A stretch of 64,000 nucleotides of DNA from Dyella japonica A8 (GTDB lineage: Bacteria > Pseudomonadota > Gammaproteobacteria > Xanthomonadales > Rhodanobacteraceae). How positions within the stretch are numbered: position 1 is the stretch's first letter; each line of letters begins with the position of its first letter. The position numbers were made by a program, and so were the translations under genes. The stretch lies in contig NZ_CP008884.1 in the NCBI RefSeq assembly GCF_000725385.1, positions 124,001-188,000 of the forward strand, read 5' to 3'. Of the stretch, positions 61,423-64,000 are shown piece after piece. The notes beneath the pieces were generated by a model. That model made no database searches, was not told the DNA's origin, and saw nothing but the letters and a program-made list of their open reading frames with translations.

Positions 61423-61514
61423 CGTCATCCCCGCGGCGGCGGGGATCCAGGGACTTTCTGCGAGGCTCCTGCACGATTGAAAGGCACTGAATCCCCGCAT
61501 TCGCGGGGATGACG
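61423..61514. repeat. REP2 inverted pair, diverged loops
   Basis: Arms CGTCATCCCCGCGGCGGCGG then GGATCCAG, and CTGAATCCCCGCATTCGCGG then GGATGACG. Stems CCCCGC/GCGGGG are kept, while the loops differ from GAAA (GGC and ATT). It lies between the sugar-porter gene and dbpA. Confidence 0.83.
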
Positions 61515-61607
61515 GTGTGAAGGTTGTGGCACGCATGGGCTGGGTGCCGGGGCGACATCGCCCGGTGGCCCAGACCACGTCTTCACCCCGCCATGCGATC
61601 ATGGCGC

Positions 61608-62999
61608 ATGACTGATTTCCGCACGCTCCCGCTCAAGCCCGCGCTGCTCGCCAGCGTGGAGACCCTCGGCTACACCGAGATGACCCCGGTACAGGCGCAG
61701 AGCCTGCCACCCATCCTGGAAGGCCGCGACGTGATCGCGCAGGCCCGCACCGGCAGCGGCAAGACCGCCGCCTTCGGGCTGGGCCTGCTGCAGCACCTGG
61801 ACGTCGACACCATCCGCCTGCAGGCGCTAGTGCTCTGCCCCACCCGCGAGCTGGCCGACCAGGTCAGCAAATCCATCCGCAAGCTGGCGGCCAATATTCC
61901 CAACGTGAAGCTGCTGACGCTGTGCGGCGGCATGCCGCTGGGCCCGCAGCTCGCCTCGCTCACGCATGATCCGCACATTGTGGTCGGCACGCCCGGCCGC
62001 GTGCAGGAGCACCTCAAGCGCGGCAGCCTGCACGGCGGCGGTATCAAAACGCTGGTGCTGGACGAAGCGGACCGCATGCTCGACATGGGCTTCAGCGAGG
62101 CCATCGACGACATCGTCGGGCGCATCGCCAAGCACCACCAGACGCTGCTGTTCTCGGCCACTTATGCGGAGGAGATCCGCCAGGTGAGCAAGCGCCTGCA
62201 GCGCGATCCGGTGGAAGTGACGGTGGAGGCACCGCACGAGGAGTCCACCATCGAGCAGCGCTTCCACGAAGTGGAACCGGCGCACAAGCTGGACGCGCTG
62301 GCGCAGTTGCTTGCCAAGGGCACGCTCAGCACGGAGCAGGCGCAGCATGCGCTGGTGTTCTGCAATATGCGCAAGGACGTGGACGCCGTGGCGCAGGAGC
62401 TGGATCGACGCGGTTTCTCCGCGCTCGCCCTGCATGGCGACATGGAACAGCGCGACCGCGACGAAGTGCTGGTGCAGTTCGCCAACCGCAGCTGCTGCGT
62501 TCTGGTGGCTACCGACGTGGCCGCGCGCGGCCTGGATATCGCCTCGTTGCCGCTGGTCGTGAGCTATGACATCGCGCACGACCCGGATACGCACACCCAC
62601 CGTGTGGGCCGCACCGGCCGCGCGGGCGAGGATGGCCTGGCCATTACCCTGGTGACACCGCGCGAGCGCCCCAAGGCGCAGAACATCGAGGAGCAGCTCG
62701 GCCATCCATTGCCGTGGCACCCGCTGCGGGTGTCGCCGCCGCGCGGCAAGCAGCTCAACCTGGCGCCGATGAAGACGCTGGTGATCGACGCGGGCCGGCA
62801 GGACAAACTGCGTCCGGGCGACATCCTCGGCGCGCTCACCGGCGATGCGGGGCTGGAGGGCAAGGACATCGGCAAGATCGACGTGTTTGCCACGCGCGCC
62901 TATGTCGCGATCCGGCGCGATCTTGCGAACAAGGCGCTGGAGCGGCTGCGCGCGGGCAAGATCAAGGGCCGCAACTTCCGCGTTCGCGCCCTGCACTGA
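61608..62999 (+). CDS. dbpA: ATP-dependent RNA helicase DbpA
   Basis: DEAD-box helicase of 463 residues acting on hairpin 92 of 23S rRNA in 50S subunit assembly. Motifs: Q-motif region (TEMTPVQAQSLPPIL), I (ARTGSGKTAAFG), Ia (PTRELADQ), Ib (TPGR), II (VLDEADRMLDMGF), III (FSATY), V (ATDVAARGLDI), VI (HRVGRTGRAG). The C-terminal 75 residues (MKTLVIDAGRQDKLRPGDIL, ALTGDAGLEGKDIGKIDVF) are the DbpA RNA-binding domain that gives target specificity. The ATG at 61608 yields the family N terminus; the longer open frame does not. Confidence 0.95.
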   Translation: MTDFRTLPLKPALLASVETLGYTEMTPVQAQSLPPILEGRDVIAQARTGSGKTAAFGLGLLQHLDVDTIRLQALVLCPTRELADQVSKSIRKLAANIPNVKLLTLCGGMPLGPQLASLTHDPHIVVGTPGRVQEHLKRGSLHGGGIKTLVLDEADRMLDMGFSEAIDDIVGRIAKHHQTLLFSATYAEEIRQVSKRLQRDPVEVTVEAPHEESTIEQRFHEVEPAHKLDALAQLLAKGTLSTEQAQHALVFCNMRKDVDAVAQELDRRGFSALALHGDMEQRDRDEVLVQFANRSCCVLVATDVAARGLDIASLPLVVSYDIAHDPDTHTHRVGRTGRAGEDGLAITLVTPRERPKAQNIEEQLGHPLPWHPLRVSPPRGKQLNLAPMKTLVIDAGRQDKLRPGDILGALTGDAGLEGKDIGKIDVFATRAYVAIRRDLANKALERLRAGKIKGRNFRVRALH

Positions 63000-63030
63000 T
63001 GCCCACCTGTCACCGCACGGAAACCGCCTG

Positions 63031-63795
63031 ATGATCCGCTGGCTCGCCTTCGCCGCGCTTGGCGCACTCGCCACCACCGCCCACGCCACCACGCCGGTCT
63101 ACGGTTTCCGCGTGGTGCATGCCTACCCGCATGACACCTCGGCCTATACCGAGGGCTTGTTCTACAAGGATGGCTACCTGTACGAGAGCACGGGCGAGGC
63201 CGGCTCATCGACCGTGCGCAAGGTGGAACTGGAAAGCGGCAAGGTGGTGCAGCGCCACGACCTGCCGGCGAAGTATTTCGGCGAGGGCATCGTGGACTGG
63301 GGCTCGCGCATCGTGCAGCTCACCTGGAAGGACCAGTTGGGCTTCGTCTACGACATGGCGACGTTCAAGCCGCAGCGCACCTTCAACTATCCCGGCGAGG
63401 GCTGGGCACTGACGCGCGACAACAAGCACATCTACATGAGCGACGGCTCGGCCGTGCTGCGCGTGCTCGATCCGCAGACGCTGGCGTCCGTTGGCAGCAT
63501 CCTGGTCACCGACAACGGCCAGCCGGTGACCAACCTCAACGAGCTGGAATGGGTGAAGGGTGAGATCTACGCCAACGTGTGGCTCACCGACCGCATCGCG
63601 CGCATTGATCCGGCCACTGGCCGCGTGACCGGCTGGATCGACCTCGCCGGCCTCTTCGACGTCGGCAGCCTGCCCGATCCGGGCAACGACGTGCTCAACG
63701 GCATTGCCTACGACGCCCAGCATGACCGCCTGTTCGTCACCGGCAAACGCTGGCCGAAGCTGTTCGAGATCACCCTGGTGCCGCCGGCCCGCTGA
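63031..63795 (+). CDS. Glutaminyl-peptide cyclotransferase (bacterial/plant type)
   Basis: Secreted protein of 254 residues with signal peptide 1-20 (ALATTAHA). It matches the beta-propeller glutaminyl cyclase family that turns N-terminal Gln into pyroglutamate: RVVHAYPHDTSAYTEGLFYK, LYESTGEAGSSTVRKVEL, YFGEGIVDWGSRIVQLTWKD, YPGEGWALTRDNKHIYMSDG, LNELEWVKGEIYANVW and LNGIAYDAQHDRLFVTGKRW. The conserved Glu in YTEGL and the Trp/Asn residues of the ELEW and IYANVW segments line the pocket in relatives. 31 bases after dbpA. Confidence 0.93.
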   Translation: MIRWLAFAALGALATTAHATTPVYGFRVVHAYPHDTSAYTEGLFYKDGYLYESTGEAGSSTVRKVELESGKVVQRHDLPAKYFGEGIVDWGSRIVQLTWKDQLGFVYDMATFKPQRTFNYPGEGWALTRDNKHIYMSDGSAVLRVLDPQTLASVGSILVTDNGQPVTNLNELEWVKGEIYANVWLTDRIARIDPATGRVTGWIDLAGLFDVGSLPDPGNDVLNGIAYDAQHDRLFVTGKRWPKLFEITLVPPAR

Positions 63796-63809
63796 GCCGG
63801 GCTATGCGC

Positions 63810-63829
63810 CCCCTGCCGTTCGGCAGGGG
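63810..63829. other. Hairpin after the glutaminyl cyclase gene
   Basis: CCCCTGCCG-TT-CGGCAGGGG, a perfect 9-base stem 15 bases after the stop codon. No T-run follows, so it is a weak terminator candidate at best. Confidence 0.5.
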
Positions 63830-63882
63830 TGACACTACCCGGGCGGCGTTACAGTGGGGCGTTACCTTGCCCGGAGCTTTCG

Positions 63883-64000
63883 ATGCGCCACGTCCCTCTT
63901 CTGCTGCCGCTGGCCCTGAGCCTGGCCGTCTCCGCCGCCTACGCCGACGAGACGCCCGTACAGCCGCACGCGCAGCCCTCCCTGCTCACGCTGTCCACCG
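63883..64000 (+). CDS. 5' end of an exported-protein gene, cut by the window edge
   Basis: An ATG followed by an open frame to the right edge (39 codons). The start is a typical signal peptide (RHVPLLLPLALSLAVSAAYA) followed by DETPVQPHAQPSLLTLST. A GGAGC ribosome site lies eight bases upstream. Nothing of the mature domain is visible, so no family is assigned. Confidence 0.6.
   Translation, partial: MRHVPLLLPLALSLAVSAAYADETPVQPHAQPSLLTLST

Overview
The window is high-GC chromosomal DNA from a gammaproteobacterium. The gene set and style (folE next to an SMC-like operon, gltBD, tatABC, XylE-like sugar porter, large TonB receptor, dense GTGG-headed REP elements with a RAYT transposase) suggest Rhodanobacteraceae/Xanthomonadales such as Dyella, Luteibacter or Rhodanobacter. 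This placement is inference from gene content; no rRNA or other decisive marker is present. Coding density is high, most genes have recognisable housekeeping or envelope functions, and translational coupling by ATGA, GTGA or TGATG overlaps is very frequent.

Layout. 1-8 kb: tail of an unidentified gene, a class I methyltransferase, a TonB-C-domain periplasmic protein (minus), then folE coupled to three genes of an SMC/condensin-like complex (kleisin-like, winged-helix, ATPase) and an EF-hand protein. 8-16 kb: MFS exporter, DUF1993 protein, FrnE-like DsbA oxidoreductase, a large FAD-dependent dehydrogenase, and a 970-residue TonB-dependent receptor with a clear terminator. 16-24 kb: ParB-like protein, a gene-free stretch with an orphan terminator, dinG-hutD, NnrU protein, small membrane protein, DUF938 methyltransferase, YchJ, then (minus) an NRDE protein and an unusual double-domain methylglyoxal synthase. 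24-30 kb: gltB and gltD (minus). 30-42 kb: envC and a carboxy-terminal processing protease, a composite repeat element, the cupin-tatC-tatB-tatA-SYLF block (minus), hemH-hydrolase, an AraC regulator and a secreted double-DTG aspartyl protease with PDZ domain. 42-49 kb (minus): RAYT transposase bracketed by REPs, an M49-type zinc peptidase lipoprotein, and a five-gene operon (membrane protein, XRE regulator, TAP-type hydrolase, NatAB-like ABC transporter) preceded by a perfect dyad that is a good candidate XRE operator. 49-55 kb: chaperone-usher fimbrial operon (pilin, chaperone, usher, tip adhesin) and a convergent mini-pilin gene. 55-64 kb: ferredoxin-NADP reductase, YadGH-type ABC transporter, rluF, a second and fuller copy of the composite element with 80-bp terminal inverted repeats, a C-rich leader, a sugar porter, dbpA, a glutaminyl cyclase and the start of an exported protein.

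The most unusual content is non-coding. Two palindromic repeat families are scattered between genes. One (REP1, GTGG head plus GCGCAC/GTGCGC stem) flanks the RAYT gene and shows a compensated stem variant. The other (REP2, often with a GCGAAAGC core) shows several stem variants and forms the outer ends of the two composite elements. The composite elements (707 and 864 bp) share an internal 87-bp identical block, nest a REP1 pair, and carry heptanucleotide repeats (12 exact units in the second copy). They look like a non-autonomous mobile element, and I do not recognise them as a described family.
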